Shown here one piece after another: positions 25,225 through 39,005 of a stretch of DNA of 64,000 nucleotides. Each line of letters opens with the position of its first letter. Position 1 is the first letter of the stretch. The notes below the pieces were generated by a model. That model had not been told where the DNA came from. It saw only the letters and a program-made list of their open reading frames with translations, and did no database searches. This stretch comes from Lineus longissimus (lineage: Eukaryota; Nemertea; Pilidiophora; Heteronemertea; Lineidae): the NCBI RefSeq assembly GCF_910592395.1, contig NC_088323.1, positions 12,511,501 through 12,575,500 of the forward strand, read 5' to 3'. The translations under genes were made by a program, and so were the position numbers.

Positions 25225-25390
25225 ACGCGATGCGACCTCTTACAGTGGATTTCAGAAGCTTTGCATCGTGTGCACTGTTTTAACAATGATTTGGACATCT
25301 TATTTTATCTACAGTTAGGAATTCCAGAAACTTTCGTTTGATGATGTTTACCCCTGAATAAAGGATTGAGAAGAAGGACTCCGAGCAGAT
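25225..25390 (+). repeat. Internal ancient duplication, copy B part 2 (unit II)
   Basis: Diverged counterpart of the last part of copy A, offset by about 4.3 kb. Roughly 1.1-1.3 kb of other sequence separates it from part 1; I see no gene in that stretch. Confidence 0.6.
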
Positions 25391-26148
25391 ACTGACAGAG
25401 TATTGTACAATTGGTTACAACGGTTGGTAAGTGCATGAATAAAAACAACGCTTAGTATTTCACATGTGTTGATAAATATTATCGATTTAACTCAATTTGC
25501 ATCATAGACGTTTCAAAATATCGAAAAACATCTATGAAGCAGCTTAGCATTATATTCCATTCTATGACGGCATACAGTGAAGTTCCAAAAGCTTAGCGTC
25601 GATCATTCGTACTTTCAAAGGAGTTATCCTAATACGTGTACATTCTCCATCGACAAGTCCACAATCGTCACCTCAAAGCTAGAATATCTCGCCTTGCTCT
25701 GCTTTATTGTGATAATATAAATGAAAAATAGTCATTCTGGCTATACAGGGGATTTAACACAAGACATTTTAAAGCGTTTTTAGTTCTTTACTGCTTTTTT
25801 TCAAACTATGTGCCATAAATAATTGTGAGCTTATGTTCATAATTTTCACAGTCGTAACGACTGTTGTCATGGTTGTGTTAACTAACCTGAAAACAGTAGC
25901 CACGGATGTGTTTACAAAACATCGAGTAACTTTATATGTATGTAGAACTCAGAGAACTAACAATAGCTAATTAAAGCTAACACAAAACAGTCCCTAAAAC
26001 AACAAGACAGATTTTGCTGTTTGAATTATAGTTGCTTATGTGATGGAAACTTTGCTAGTTTCAACTGAGCTTCAAGTTTCATTTTCCTGGCCCTCTTGTT
26101 CGGTAACAGTGATAAGTTGTCTCCTCAACGGTGAAATTTATCTGAGCT

Positions 26149-26211
<63 letters not shown>
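26149..26211 (+). repeat. (ATC)n microsatellite, 21 units
   Basis: Unit II counterpart of the run at 8871, three units shorter. Confidence 0.95.
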
Positions 26212-26212
<1 letters not shown>

Positions 26213-26455
26213 CAATGCAGGTTTTTGACCGTTTTCCGGTCTTTCACCGATCAACTAAAAGTACGAAAAAAATAGTGCTCGCGAGGTGGTAGTTTCGTGC
26301 GTTAGGGTAACTTGGCTTTCTTCCTCTCTGTACATGCTACAATGTGAACTTTTAGTCCTCGATATATATGCGTACTTACAAGCTTATATACTAAATTGTT
26401 TTACAAGTACCATTTTAAAATTGAGATAGGTATAATAATTGATCACGTGGCAAAC

Positions 26456-29400
26456 ATGTTGATCGGAAACTTTAAATTTTTCTCTGAGCAGTTCCTTTCC
26501 AAGATGATGCCCTTACTTTTGCTGATTGTAACTCAACAACTACTACAACCCACAGAAGGAGACATCACAAATAATTTGACTCAAAAAGGTTTGTAAATTG
26601 AACATTAGATTGTCAATGGACACTGTGCTCACGATTTCCTAAGAGGAAGCGTGATACAGATCATTACCAGCTATTGCGGGCCTTACCAATGAAGCCACTC
26701 GTGCTATTGGTCCTGGTAGCCCTAAACGAAAATGCTAATTCGGCATTTTTAATACCCCTTTGAAAAGTTTGAATATTACAGTGTCCAGAGTACATTAAGG
26801 ACCTCTTCAATAATCGAAGGAATCGTCTGGCCTTCGGCAGCTCTAATGTTAGAAGTAGTTGTCAAACATCGTGAGATAATTACGTGTATATGTACGTAAA
26901 AATCTCGATACACGCAAAGAGCACGGCCACTAACAACGGCTATGTGCACTCAATTAACAACCGACCACAACGAAAGTGTACTCATACTTGACATTAACAA
27001 CGAAAATAGAAAATCCGTTTGAAGGGTGTATTCATTGGAAAAATAATGTTATTTCTACCCGAAATCGTCCACTATATGATCGTTTCCGGCATCAAGTCAT
27101 CTCGCCTCCACCAATTCCTGAGGTAGCACTACACAGTCTGGAGGACGGTGTCCAGGGCAGCGTCAAATAGGCTCCAGGCAACCGTGACGAGGTAGTCGTT
27201 TAGTTTCTGCTGAGGCCAAATCATACATCACAGGCACCATTATCTAGACATTTCTGTGTTCATATGAATCACTACTATAATGGACGTAGAGCTGAAATAG
27301 TTTGTCACACATCTCCTCCGTCAGTTCAGATCGGATGACCTCGAAACTTTTCCTGAAAGTCGTCGTTGATATAGAGATGGACCTCGCCGGGTTAAATTGG
27401 TAAAATTTGCAGCGATCGAGGAGAAATAGCATTTTTTGTTCTTTCTATATATGGGCATACCCATGAACATAAGGGGCCTCTTCAACAGGTCTGATTTGCA
27501 TATGGGGCCATCTGTTAAATCAAAAGTGTGGGATTATACAAAGTAAGCCGGGAAAGTATTGGGGCCACTTTATGTTTAAAGCATTCATCCATTTCCGCAA
27601 TTTTCCCCCTTTATTTTGGTCGCACTCCTTCACCTTACGTTGTTAATCGCTCTCAATTTTTCTAAGTACCATATGGGAAATAATCACGTGATACACGTCA
27701 CATAATAACAAAACCGCCTCAAGCACTGGGCGCGAAGCAGCGCACAGCTCCCTATATGAATACCCGGGGCAAATATAAAATATAATATCAAATCCCGATT
27801 AACATTTCTTTACTGCAATAAAAACAGACTAACCACTGCAGATTAACAAGTGAGTGTTCCGGAACGAGTGGAGTCCGTGCGGAGGGTGTCGAAAAACCCT
27901 AGGCGAACTACTTCCTCCGTCTGGTGCTACCACCCACTATGCTCGCGGCATTTGTTGTACTAAGTTGGTAACACGCCAACTCTTCACCATTCGCGAAATA
28001 ATTCGTCAAAATAAGTCGAGACCACTTTGAAGAGTGGTGGAGTTTGATTTTTTTCGGTCGTTTTGGCCAAAAACGCGTATAGTGTAAGTAATTTGGAGGA
28101 AAATCATACCCCCAAATCATCATGTTCGATTTGTAAACACTTGGGTCGGCGCGGAGTGCGCCACTGACATCGACCTATTTTACGCATATCAAAATCAAGA
28201 CAACATCACAACACCCAGACATATAATTTCATTTCACCCAAATTGCCCCGACCCCACAGTAAGCCATCACCCTAAAACAACCCGCGCCACGGGTATCATG
28301 CAAGTCCAGAGAAGAAGTCTACTGCAATTGCGTAGCATTTAACTCATAAATGCACCGTTATGTGGCGCCACTTTGACACCACTTGGATCCTGAAAACGGT
28401 AAAAAATTTACCAAGAAATGGCATGACGTGTGCGATCTTTAAACGGGCCTTAAAATGAATGATTTGGGAATGACATTACCACCAGCAGATAGCCAAATGT
28501 TTCTGTATTTGATGTGAAAACATGGGGTCATCTAGGCTATTTTTTCGCTATATGGCCTAGAATTCTGACGAGCATTCCTTACACTCGCACAACTAAGCCC
28601 AACCTCGGGTGGCAGATGGAAGGTTACATATTGAACCAAACTTGGGCTTGAGACCCGCTTCAAATGGCACAACTAAGCCCAACCTCGGGTGGCAGATGGA
28701 AGGCATGTTACATATTGAGGCCAAACTGGGGCTTGAGACCCGCTTCAAATGGCACAGATGCCAGGCTCATAAAATCACCAAAGATCCCTCTGCACATTGA
28801 AACTAAGTTCGGGGCGTCAAAGTAAATACTATTTGGAACGTGATGGACCCATTCATGAACATTGAAACGGCCCGTGTCTTAAGAGCTACATTTCTCTTGG
28901 GGGGGGGGGGGGGGGTGAAACAAAACGGACCCCGTCCCCACTGAGTAGTGCCACCTCAGGTCTGCACAGGAACAGGTGCACAAGCACTGGAGAGTAAGGA
29001 CCGGCTTTCGCTGTGCTGCCATCTGTTTTCTGAGGTTTCAGCTAGCCTCCTCATTACTGGTTAGTGTCGACCTGGCAGTACCCCCCCCCCCCTCCCCCAT
29101 TCCCCGATCCTCCTTTCATGTAACATCATATATTTGTTTCTTCCACCAACAATTGCAGCAATTATACGATGGGATTTTAATGGAAAAGACACAACATTAA
29201 GGTATTAAAACCATCTGTAAGATTTATGTTCGGCTACCATATTTTATATACAGGTCCACCAAAAGCAAAGGACACCAATGACGATTCATGGCCAACTGCT
29301 TTCCAATCTTCTATAAAAAAAGAGTGAAAGTTATGTAATTTTAAGTGAGACCTTTATGTTCATTCCTTTCCAGAACCCATTGGCAGAGCCTTTGAGGTTC

Positions 29401-30907
29401 CGCTAACTTAGCGGTGAGATAGCGCCAGCTGAGCCCAAATGACTGAAACTTGGCGGCACGCTAAGAGAACGGTGGTTTAACAGCTGCAAGCCACTGTTTG
29501 CGGATAGCGGCGCTCTGAACAACAGGGCCCAGGCTTCGTCGTAGCAGCACCATTTTAAGTGTAGTCTAGAAATGCCGATATTTCCTAATTGACGTGTGAT
29601 GATGAAACATAGCTTTCACAAAATGTTTGAATGACATATGTGTATCAACAGTGAGACTTGGATGAATTTAATTGGTGTGCCGCATAGCAAAATATAACGA
29701 ATATTCAATCATCAAACCACGCCTTTCAAATCTTCTGTGAAAGCTATGTTTCAAAAGAGCCCCATTTTTTGGTAATATTGGCAGTTTTAGACATTACTTA
29801 TCTGAAGTGGATGTGAGTGCACTTTGGATTTCATAATGATAACAACTGTTGATTTTCTTTTGTCATTCTGAAAAGGTTAGGGAACCATCCGACATTTTTA
29901 CAATCTGCTGTATTCGGTCAAGTCCAGTCATTCAAATGGAGGAATAATGATTGCGTAACACCACCAGACCTGAATATTTTTGAGCATCCAAAGCTGACTC
30001 TCGTGTTTTATTTGCGCATACGGTGCCATGATTGGGCAAGAGTCAACAATATAGTATGCCTCTCAAACACGGCTAGTCATGGTATTGGTTTTCCTCGAAT
30101 TAGCATAAGAAAAAGGACGCTGTTGTTTTCCCCCAACTGTGGGAGTAAGCACCAGAGACTATCAGCATTTGAAGTAATCCAAGGAGAATTGGTGAAAACG
30201 CCGCGTTGGCAAGTGCTTGCCATTTCGTATGATGAGAAGAGGGAGAAGGCATACGTGTCGGCAAACGGCAAATCATTATCGATTAAGAAAAGAGGACCGA
30301 ACAGGTGTAAAAATTATTTATCAGTAGGGCAAACGTGCCGGTTGCTGATCGGCTGCGGTTGTTGCCGGACCTATTTCCCTTACAACTTTAATGGCGACCT
30401 GGCGCGCATCCTTGTATTCCCGTTCATCTTGAGTGGAGGTGACTTGATGAATCTAACTGATCACGGTAGGTAATCGAAACACCAAAATAGTAGAGGCAGA
30501 GAGGCAACCTATCCGGTTGGTTGTAGAGTAAATCGTGGCTATATCGGGTGGCCCACAAAACATCGAAAACACTAGTCAATAGCATTCTGAATTTCTTGAG
30601 TCTTATTGAGGGTCAAGATACAAAAAATTGGAATTTTACAAATGGTAAAAAGGCTGTATCTATCATATTGTAGGCCTTGACAGGTAGTGGCTGGATCTTC
30701 AGTAATAACTTGAAGTCCATTTGCTCACAATTATTGTGATAATAGACTGCAGCAGTCTCTAAATTTCATGTTAAAAGATGCCATTCCAGACAGGAGGTGA
30801 ACTCGGAAGATTGCATCAAACTTCTTGAAGATGGTTTGTTATCCAATTAATATAGTGGTTGCAATGATTATTACATTTCAGCCGGATGGAGATGCCTCCA
30901 AAATTAG
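26456..30907 (+). CDS. Secreted concanavalin A/laminin-G-like protein, gene copy II
   Basis: Same four-exon model as copy I: 26456-26588, 29159-29201, 29876-30465 and 30882-30907, with the same splice words and phases. It differs from copy I in the domain exon by two neighbouring changes, both altering residues (V to E and Q to P, giving GELVKTPRW), and in exon 1 by one silent change (AAC to AAT). Intron 1 keeps the donor GTTTGT. The frame is open throughout, so the copy could be functional. As in copy I, the internal ATG gives an alternative start closer to the hydrophobic core. Confidence 0.5.
28587..28751 (+). repeat. Tandem duplication in intron 1 of gene II
   Basis: Same two-copy arrangement as at 11315-11481, with a 2-bp loss in the first copy. 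Confidence 0.9.
29876..30465 (+). CDS. Domain exon (exon 3), gene copy II: laminin-G/concanavalin A-like
   Basis: Identical in layout to the exon at 12611-13200, bounded by TCTGAAAAG and GTAGGT. All nine exon-3 cysteines are kept, including the GCGCC cluster. Only two bases differ from copy I over 590. Confidence 0.6.
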
Positions 30908-31367
30908 GTTGAGGTACAGTACAAGTCTCAATTGACATCCCTTCAGCTTCGATTAAGTTTCACGCACTAACCTACACGGCAAAGTATTCGCGGAGGGTTC
31001 GTGCCAGGTTTTGCGTAAGTTACGCACAGGTTACATGTAAGTTACGCGCTTCAAACATGTAGGCAAAACTGGTGAATCGAGATTATTTGACGTCATCAGG
31101 TAGAACCAGAACAGCTCCGTGAAAGCAAAAACTACATTTCAACCACGTCGGTCAGTTTGTCATTCGGCAACCTTTGCGTGTCCTAATTTATGTCCGGAGG
31201 TGGTCGAGACAACTGCTTTGCTGTACGAAAGCACAGCCTTCATTCGGGGACTACTTGATTAGCTATTCAAAATGGCCGTATCGTAGCCCCTGGTATAAAA
31301 CGGGAAGTAAGATTGGATTCAAGTAATTTTTAAAGAGGTCTGTCTGTAAAATTTGGGTGCGACTAAT

Positions 31368-32235
31368 GCAGCGGTCAATTACAACTCTGACCCCCCCCCC
31401 CCCCCCCAACAGACATTCGACATTTATTCGACACCTGGGAAAAAGGGGTCGTCCAGGAATCGGCAGTTTCTCACCCAGAGCACAAGATCCTTGCTCCAGG
31501 AATTCACTGCTTCTTATTTTTTGGAGCTTCAGAGCATCACCTGTTTTTCACTTGTCAGAAGAGTGAACGTCAGGAATGCCACACAAATTCACATTTTTGG
31601 GTACGAAATCTATTATGAATAGACTTGTTCCCATATCTGGGTAAGGGTTGGCTGGTTTGTGCAAATCAACTGAACAGTGCCTCCTTTAATTCTCAACCCT
31701 CTTCCCCCACAATGATGGCTGCAGATGTCAGAAAATTTACGGAAAGAAGAAACTGGATAATAGTACCAAGCTGTTCTCCATTCCCATGTGATTTGTAAAT
31801 TATTACGGTATATTTTCAAACCAATGAAATGAATAAAACTTTGTATGTAAAAACATTTGCCTTTTTGTTTTAATTGGAATGCCTTAGAACAACCAACCCT
31901 GTGCTAAGCAGTTGTGGTGGTTGGATGTTATATATTGTCAAAATCAAATGAAATCGAGGCTGGAAAAGCGTGCATGGGTGATGACTGACCGCGGTCGCCA
32001 GACATGCGACGGTCTTTCGGCATATTCGGCTGTCCCGTACGCAGGAATTCACCAAAGATCATATTTGTTATTTTCAGACATTCGACGAAATTCGACGCTG
32101 ATTTTTACTCAGTTCGTCAGGAATTCAACGCTAGGGATTTTTTGGAAACCTCAGGACGCAGCGGCGGCGGCGTCGCATCAGTGTCGACCCCTGAAATGGG
32201 GGGGGGGGGGGTTCAGAGTGGTAATTGACCGCTGC
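31368..32235 (+). mobile_element. Same MITE, unit III copy (868 bp)
   Basis: Identical ends and AT flanks; homopolymer tracts shorter (17 C left, 14 G right). Confidence 0.85.
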
Positions 32236-32552
32236 ATAACGCGTAACATACGCGAATTAAGAGATGCCAATTGTGACTTGGACTGTAACTCCACATTTCA
32301 TTTTGAGAGGCTTTTTGCCTCCGCGTTTTTTAAAGTTCAATTTTGAAAATGTCGCTTATTTGATAATTTTGATATCTGATTTTTTATGCGGCATACATTC
32401 ATGTACATGATATAACTGGTGTAAAATATCAAATTAGTGGTCCTTGTTTATGCTATTTTCTATTTTTTATCGTTTTTGGGGTCACCGAAACTTTACTACT
32501 GATGGAGCTGAAAGCTATTCCGATTCAAGGTCAGGGCCTGGATAAAACAAAT

Positions 32553-32649
32553 GTTGTCACTGCCGCTGGCGTTAACTTTTAAGTTAACACCAGCGTTAGT
32601 GACAACATTGCGGCTCAAGATGAGTTAAAACTCATCTTGACCCGCAATG
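32553..32649 (+). repeat. Twin adjacent hairpins (unit III)
   Basis: Identical to the pair at 15300-15396. Confidence 0.8.
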
Positions 32650-34563
32650 TTTTGACATCGCTAAGTCACTCACCAAAAGTTTGCTGATCTCGATAGTGGT
32701 GACGCAAAAACATGAGAGTCAGGAGGCGTTATCTCCTTCAGTTAAACATCTAGATTTAACGCCACGTTAAGTTAACGCCAGCTTTAGTGAGAAAAACCGG
32801 GCCCAGGGTGTCACCGTCTCAACGGTAACGGAGAGATGGCTGTGGCATGCTGGACACAACCCCGGACTGACCAGGGAACACCACAAATACATCATCCCTA
32901 AAATCATTGCAACCTCGTCCACTTAGGGTGGTTTCAAGCAGGTCCATATTTCGTCAGTCAGTCAAAATGACATAACTTTTAAATGGATCAAAGAGTGACT
33001 AAATGTATATACATACTAAAGTTCTTAAAATTTGGGACTTCCAGGTAGGGCCAACGTGTGACCTTCTATTTCTAGACTTTAACTTTTTCATGGTCATACT
33101 TCTCCTGCTGGATATTCACTGATTGGTGCCATCCAGGAATTGGACTCAGGGTCGTTTCACTCATGTGTATATCCTGGCAGTCAAAACAACTGTCATGAGA
33201 GCCATGGAATACTATATAATTACCTACATGTATGTATACCTCAATTTCTACAATGATTTTTTAGACTTTTGGGAGCAGCTAGCCTTAAGCTTTACTCTCC
33301 CTTTATAATTGACGTACAGGCCAGCCGTCTCGTTGTGCATTTTTGTGGAGGAGGCCTACATGTCTAATTCAGCTAATGAATTTTACACGGACTGATCTGA
33401 CATTGATTCTAAAATCTCACAATGTCTAGTGTTGATGTGAATATCTCAGTTTGAGAGAGAATGAAGTATCTCTGTTGGAAATCTTAGAGGCTTTTTGACA
33501 TTTTCCTTTTTATTACAGTGTACACTGTGACCGTGTATGAGCCTTGGTAGTCTCCATTAAACTAGGGCAGAAATCTAGAGCATGATTTTTTTTCGTACGG
33601 TGATAAGTACTAACACGCTGTGCATTCCATTGTTTGGGATTCCCCTTCCCCAGTTTCAACCTGGTGATGGGATTGCCTTGGTGAGTTTTAGTTCGTGTTT
33701 TACCCCTTTTACCTCTCCTTAGCGATCATCAACCTCACTAGCTGCGAGCCTCGAAGCCAACGGCCTTGTATATAATACCACCGCCTTGAAATCAAAATCT
33801 GAAAGTTTTATCAGCCGTTTTATAGAGAATAAAAACATGTACCAATACTTGATTGTTTGGAGTTCTTAAGGTTATAATAAAAATAATGACTTTATTCGCT
33901 TAAACCCATCCATGTAGTTTGTCGTGATTGCGATACACACTGATTTACATGATATTACACGTCGGCGAAAAGAAGGAGGACAGAGAGCAGCCAAAGATAG
34001 CTGGGGGTAGAGGAAGGGTGAGAAAGCCGACAGGACTAATCAGTGTGTGTTGCAGCACAGACACGTTCGGCCTCCCGTACATATTTGACAGGATTTGTGG
34101 TTTGACCTTTGCTTGAGCAATTTAAAATGCAGAATAATTTATACGTATTTGGATGTGCTGCACAGAAGGGTTTGATAAAGCGTTGCCGCAAAACATCGTA
34201 TTTTGTACATTGTTGGAAAAAGTTTAATTCGTCTTGATAATATCATTGAAAAATTTGCAACGTTTTTCTCTGTCTGTGGATAATAGGGCAAAATGTAAGA
34301 AAGATACTCTGCATCCGTGCATCTTCACCTTTCTCACATTGCATCATGGCTACGAAGCGTATTAAAATGTAGGCCTACCTCTGATACTGTATTGAGAATA
34401 AAATACAAATTCCGAAAAAAAGTTTGTGTATTTCGATACTCTATTCGTTTTTCTCTCCGAATCCTGTCAGTGAGAAGCCAGGAAGGTAGGTCGAAAGGAA
34501 ACTGAGATAGTAGAGTGATACAATAAGAAGATTGCACGAGTGGGCTGATCCTCGTATCAAAAT

Positions 34564-35543
34564 GGTTTATGCCTGTTTCGCCTATTCCTGTTTCGCCTAC
34601 AAAATTCCTGTTTCGCCTATTCCTGATTCGCCTATTCCTGTTCCGCCTATTCCTGTTCCGCCTATTCCTTTTTCGCCTATTTCCTGTTTGGCCTATTTCC
34701 TGTTTGGCCTATTTCCTGTTTCGCCTATTCCTGTTTCGCCTACTTTCCAGTACCCCTACAATAAATCGACTCTCCCACGGGGAACCTTAGGGATGCATGT
34801 CCATTCTATGGGGAAAATGTGAGGGGACAATTGGATGATGTTAACGATGTGATGACAATTTGACTAATCAAATGCCATCAACTTTGTTAACAAACCATGC
34901 CATGACCTTTTGAAAGAGTCACCTTGAAAGCGGGGACAGTCGGGACTTATTTGACCATAGGACCATAGGACCATACTGACACACAGTAAAAACTAATAGA
35001 TTAAGTAGAGTAAAACAGTCGTTTATTTTATGAAAACTGAATTCATGAGTTTTTGATAAAAATACATAATATTTGTACATTCTCATAGTTATTTGATCAA
35101 AATCAGCTGTAAAACCCATGTCATAATATACATGTAGGTACAGCACATATAAAGTCAAACAAGGTGGAAAATACATATCATGATATTATGTCAGACAAGG
35201 TAACTGATGGCATCAATGTAACTCATTATGTCCCTCACTCCATTGACGAATTGTTCTTTGAGGCGTAACATGCGTTCGTCAATGCGTACATATGTGGCTC
35301 TCCTCGGGTTGGGTCGGTCAGTAAGGGACTATTCCTACGTCTGTGGGGAGGTTAGCAATACATTTGAATAGGCGAAACAGGAATAGGCTAAACAGGAATT
35401 AGGCGAAACAGGAATAGGCGAAACAGGAATTAGGCGAAACAGGAATAAGCGAAACAGGAATTAGGCGAAACAGGAATTAGGCGAAACAGGAATAGGCGAA
35501 ACAGGAATAGGCGGAACAGGAATAGGCGAAACAGGAATACACC
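34564..35543 (+). mobile_element. Foldback-type element, unit III copy
   Basis: Same ends and the same 8-bp duplication ATCAAAAT (34556-34563, 35544-35551). The left array has lost one standard unit and gained a second CCTGTTCCGCCTATT unit, showing turnover inside the arms. Confidence 0.85.
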
Positions 35544-38468
35544 ATCAAAATTGCCCGAGATGATTTGCGGTCGAGAGCTTTCAGGATGTACAAAATCATC
35601 GAGTGATCAGACACGAGTGCATTTTTTTATTTATCATATACTACAAATATCTCCATAATAACGAGAAAATGATGGTAAAAAAGTTTTGTAATTTTTTGAA
35701 CCGAAAACATCGAGGAAGACGTAACGCTTGAGTTGACTAAGACATCGTCGTGACTTCGCGACGTGGCTGAATTCCGACGGAATAATGTAAATAAGGATGA
35801 CAATGAAAATGACGGAAAAGCGGACGGTCTTTCAACAGTCAGAGCACGGATTGCACGAGAAATGATCTCGAGTGTTCTCGTGCAAAAATGATATTTTTAT
35901 CAAACAATGTTTCATGCTCAAAATAAAGTCTGCAAAGTTATAAAGCGCAGTGGGATTTGTGCTGTCTCATGAAAGCCGGTTCCTAGGAGCACTCTCCATT
36001 ATTTTGGATGAATTTGAATGGGTTTTTGGGACATTTTTTGGAGGTTTTCGTGGTCTTGTCTGACGGATCACTTCACTATGGTATATGATTAATAATGTTA
36101 TCATACTTTATTACTATGTGAACCAATCAGAGCGCGCTATTCAGTACCACGTGTCCGTGCGATAATTTTTACTAGTGTATGGCATTATTCTATGGTGACG
36201 TCACGGAACAAAAATGGCTGTGTGAAGTTTGCAGTTCTGGGGGTATATTAAATCAATGTAGTGATTGGGTATGATAAAATAGATATCGCACTTCAAGCCA
36301 TGGAACAGTAAACATTATTCAACGGTGAAAAAATTATTCCACTCGGCGAATATTTGTATGATTTTGTCCCGCCTCTGACAGATGTGGTAATTGTGCAACG
36401 GCGTGACGGTTTTTTATGTTCCACATTTTACTGTGTTTTCATACAACAGGGAGCAGGAAAGAACCGCCACGTATAAATGGGGGCTTCTGCCTTGGTGCTT
36501 TTCCCTGGTAAACATGCATGTTGTTGTGTAGGACACTGGATTAGACATTAATGTATGTAACTGAAGATTTTCTGCAGAACGTCCAACACAAGAACTATTT
36601 TCTTTCTAATTAAAAGGCACAAAAGAATTTTTATTCCGAAAGAATGATGTCGGTGCATTCGAAAAGCCATTCGGTAACATTAACAGAATTCCATCAACCA
36701 TATACTGCGCAAAATATTTTGGAATCCGATATACGACACCTTTAAAACTAACCCACTTTGTCATGCACTATGAATCGCAAGACAAGTGGTGTGAAGTTTA
36801 CAAAGTGCGTAGGCATGCTGCGCCCCCTAATGGTGAGTATTTACAATGACCCCTGGAAATGTTTCCAGCCATGTTGGAGATATGGCGTGGCCTCCATCAG
36901 CGTTTTTCTAACCTAATTGGCATCAAAGGTTTCATGATTCAATACCATGCACTAGAAGAGCTTGGGCAGTATTTGTGCATACACAGACCACGAACATAGA
37001 AATTAGTCGTAACATACACAGCCCATACATAGATAGGTCCTGATTTTGCCTTGTTTGTATATTTGCTAGACTTAAAGACATTAGACGCATTGCGGTTTCA
37101 CGTCCGTCTGTCACGTGACTGATATTTGGACTGCCCAGACGGCCCGAAGAGGCACCTTCACTACTATTACTCCTTTTCAATGATGTGCACATGCGCATCT
37201 GCCAGGACACGCGTAGTGATACTTCAAATAGACTCTAAAACGATCGAGATCAAAAGCTATATAATGGGAGGTTTTGAATCAAAATCACTTTACGTTATCA
37301 AAACAAAGTTTTAACAGTCCACGTATACAAAATTAAACTTTAGATTGCTGGTAATAGGCCTATCAAACTTTTTACATCGAACCACTACAGATATGATGGA
37401 TCGAGATCACCCCTGAGGATTTGCTTCCCATCCTCAAAGTTTCAAAATCTCAAAAGATCGTGACACGACTTCAAACAGGCTTTGCGTAATGTACACTGTT
37501 TTTAATAAAGCATGAGACATTAACAGTTATATTTTATTTCTAGTCAGGAATTTCAGCCAAAACTTTCGTTTGATAAGGTTTACTTCAGAATAAAGGTTTG
37601 AAAAGAAGGGGCTCAAGGTCGTACACTAGCGGTAAACTGTTTATAGAAATCAGTGTTGTTCTAGAAAAGTCGGCGACCCTCACGGAGAGTTTCTCAACAA
37701 TTCTGTTGCATTGCAATACAGAGAGTGACTCGTGAATGGGAAAGAGTGGTCACTTTAGTGTCAGAACAGTGCATGAAGCAATTCAGAAAAGGAGGATTAC
37801 ACCCAAGCTGTTGCAACCTGGATCAGGGTCTGTATCTGTCTTATGCGTATAACCGGACTATTCCAGTCAATTAATGAGTTTCCGTGCGCACCGATCCAAC
37901 AAAACGACGCCAAGCCCCCATATATATAATGCCATTTGTCGTTCGATGCCATTCGACATTGAGATGACTAGTTGGCAAACATCGGATTTGAGGTAGTCAT
38001 GACATCATGTCCTACCCTTGGCGTTTTTGATGACGAGTTCACAGCGAGGTTTCAAAATGACAGGCACATAGGCCCTGAGCAAATCGGGTAAAGGGGTTGT
38101 GACCTGTTCAATGTGCATTGTGCTGGGGGCGGTCATGCCAAGAGATAATGGACCGGTGTTAGATCGGTGAGTCTAGAGTATACATGTATACAATATTATA
38201 CCAGAAGACGCCCTTGAGGATGCAATACGTTTTGTGCATACTCAGAGTATAATTTTTTAAAAATGAAATATTATTATACAAAGAGGTAATTAAATCCTTC
38301 AGCATTGTGTTTGCATGTACGGCATACAAGCCACGTCCTAGAAGGCCCCGGACTCTCCTTTCCTTATACCCAATGCGGAAATAAAGTTACCCGTCTTGCT
38401 TGACCCAACATTGTGGTGTCGTGACCAAGATCGTAAACATTAGAGAATCCTCAATTTCTCTAACTATA

Positions 38469-39005
38469 CAGGGTGTTTCAAAAAAAGGAAACCGATATTA
38501 ATTGTCGATTTCCTGGACATGGCTAAATATTTTAGAAATTGGCAACCACCATTTATTACCCAATGATGTCCTCTTTTGACACCAAGAAATTCAATTTATT
38601 GTCACAGATGACTGAACACGAAACAGTTCAATCAACCATGGCAGAACTGGTCTTGCACCAGATAGACGTTTTGGTGATAAACCTTGTCTGCCCAGTGCTG
38701 GGATTTTGTTGGGGCTCAAAATTATGCAATCCTTTGAATATTGAATATTTCGCTGAGGACACACTGGTCTTTCTTTTTCGTCGGAGTTCCGCTTCGGTAC
38801 ATGTAGATCTGGTCCAAGACCAGTTCTGACATGGTTGATTGAACTGCTTCGTTCTCAGACATTTGTGAGAGTAAATTGGATTTCATGGTGTCATGAGAAA
38901 GAGGACATCATTAGGTAATAAATAGTGTTTACCAAATTCCAAAATATTTAGCCATGTCCAGAAAATTAACAAATTAATCTCGGTTTCCTTTTTTGAAACA
39001 CCCTG
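38469..39005 (+). mobile_element. Palindromic TA-flanked MITE, unit III copy
   Basis: Same length and ends as in unit II. Confidence 0.8.

Larger units (their letters stand above)
13735..31000 (+). repeat. Tandem unit II
   Basis: Head-to-tail copy of unit I; for example the domain exon moves from 12611 to 29876 and the ATC repeat from 8871 to 26149. It is almost identical to unit III across long stretches. It contains the 880-bp MITE, the foldback element, a private Harbinger derivative, the TA-flanked MITE and gene copy II. Apart from these elements, 15000-17300 and 19230-26140 hold no gene that I can support. Confidence 0.9.
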
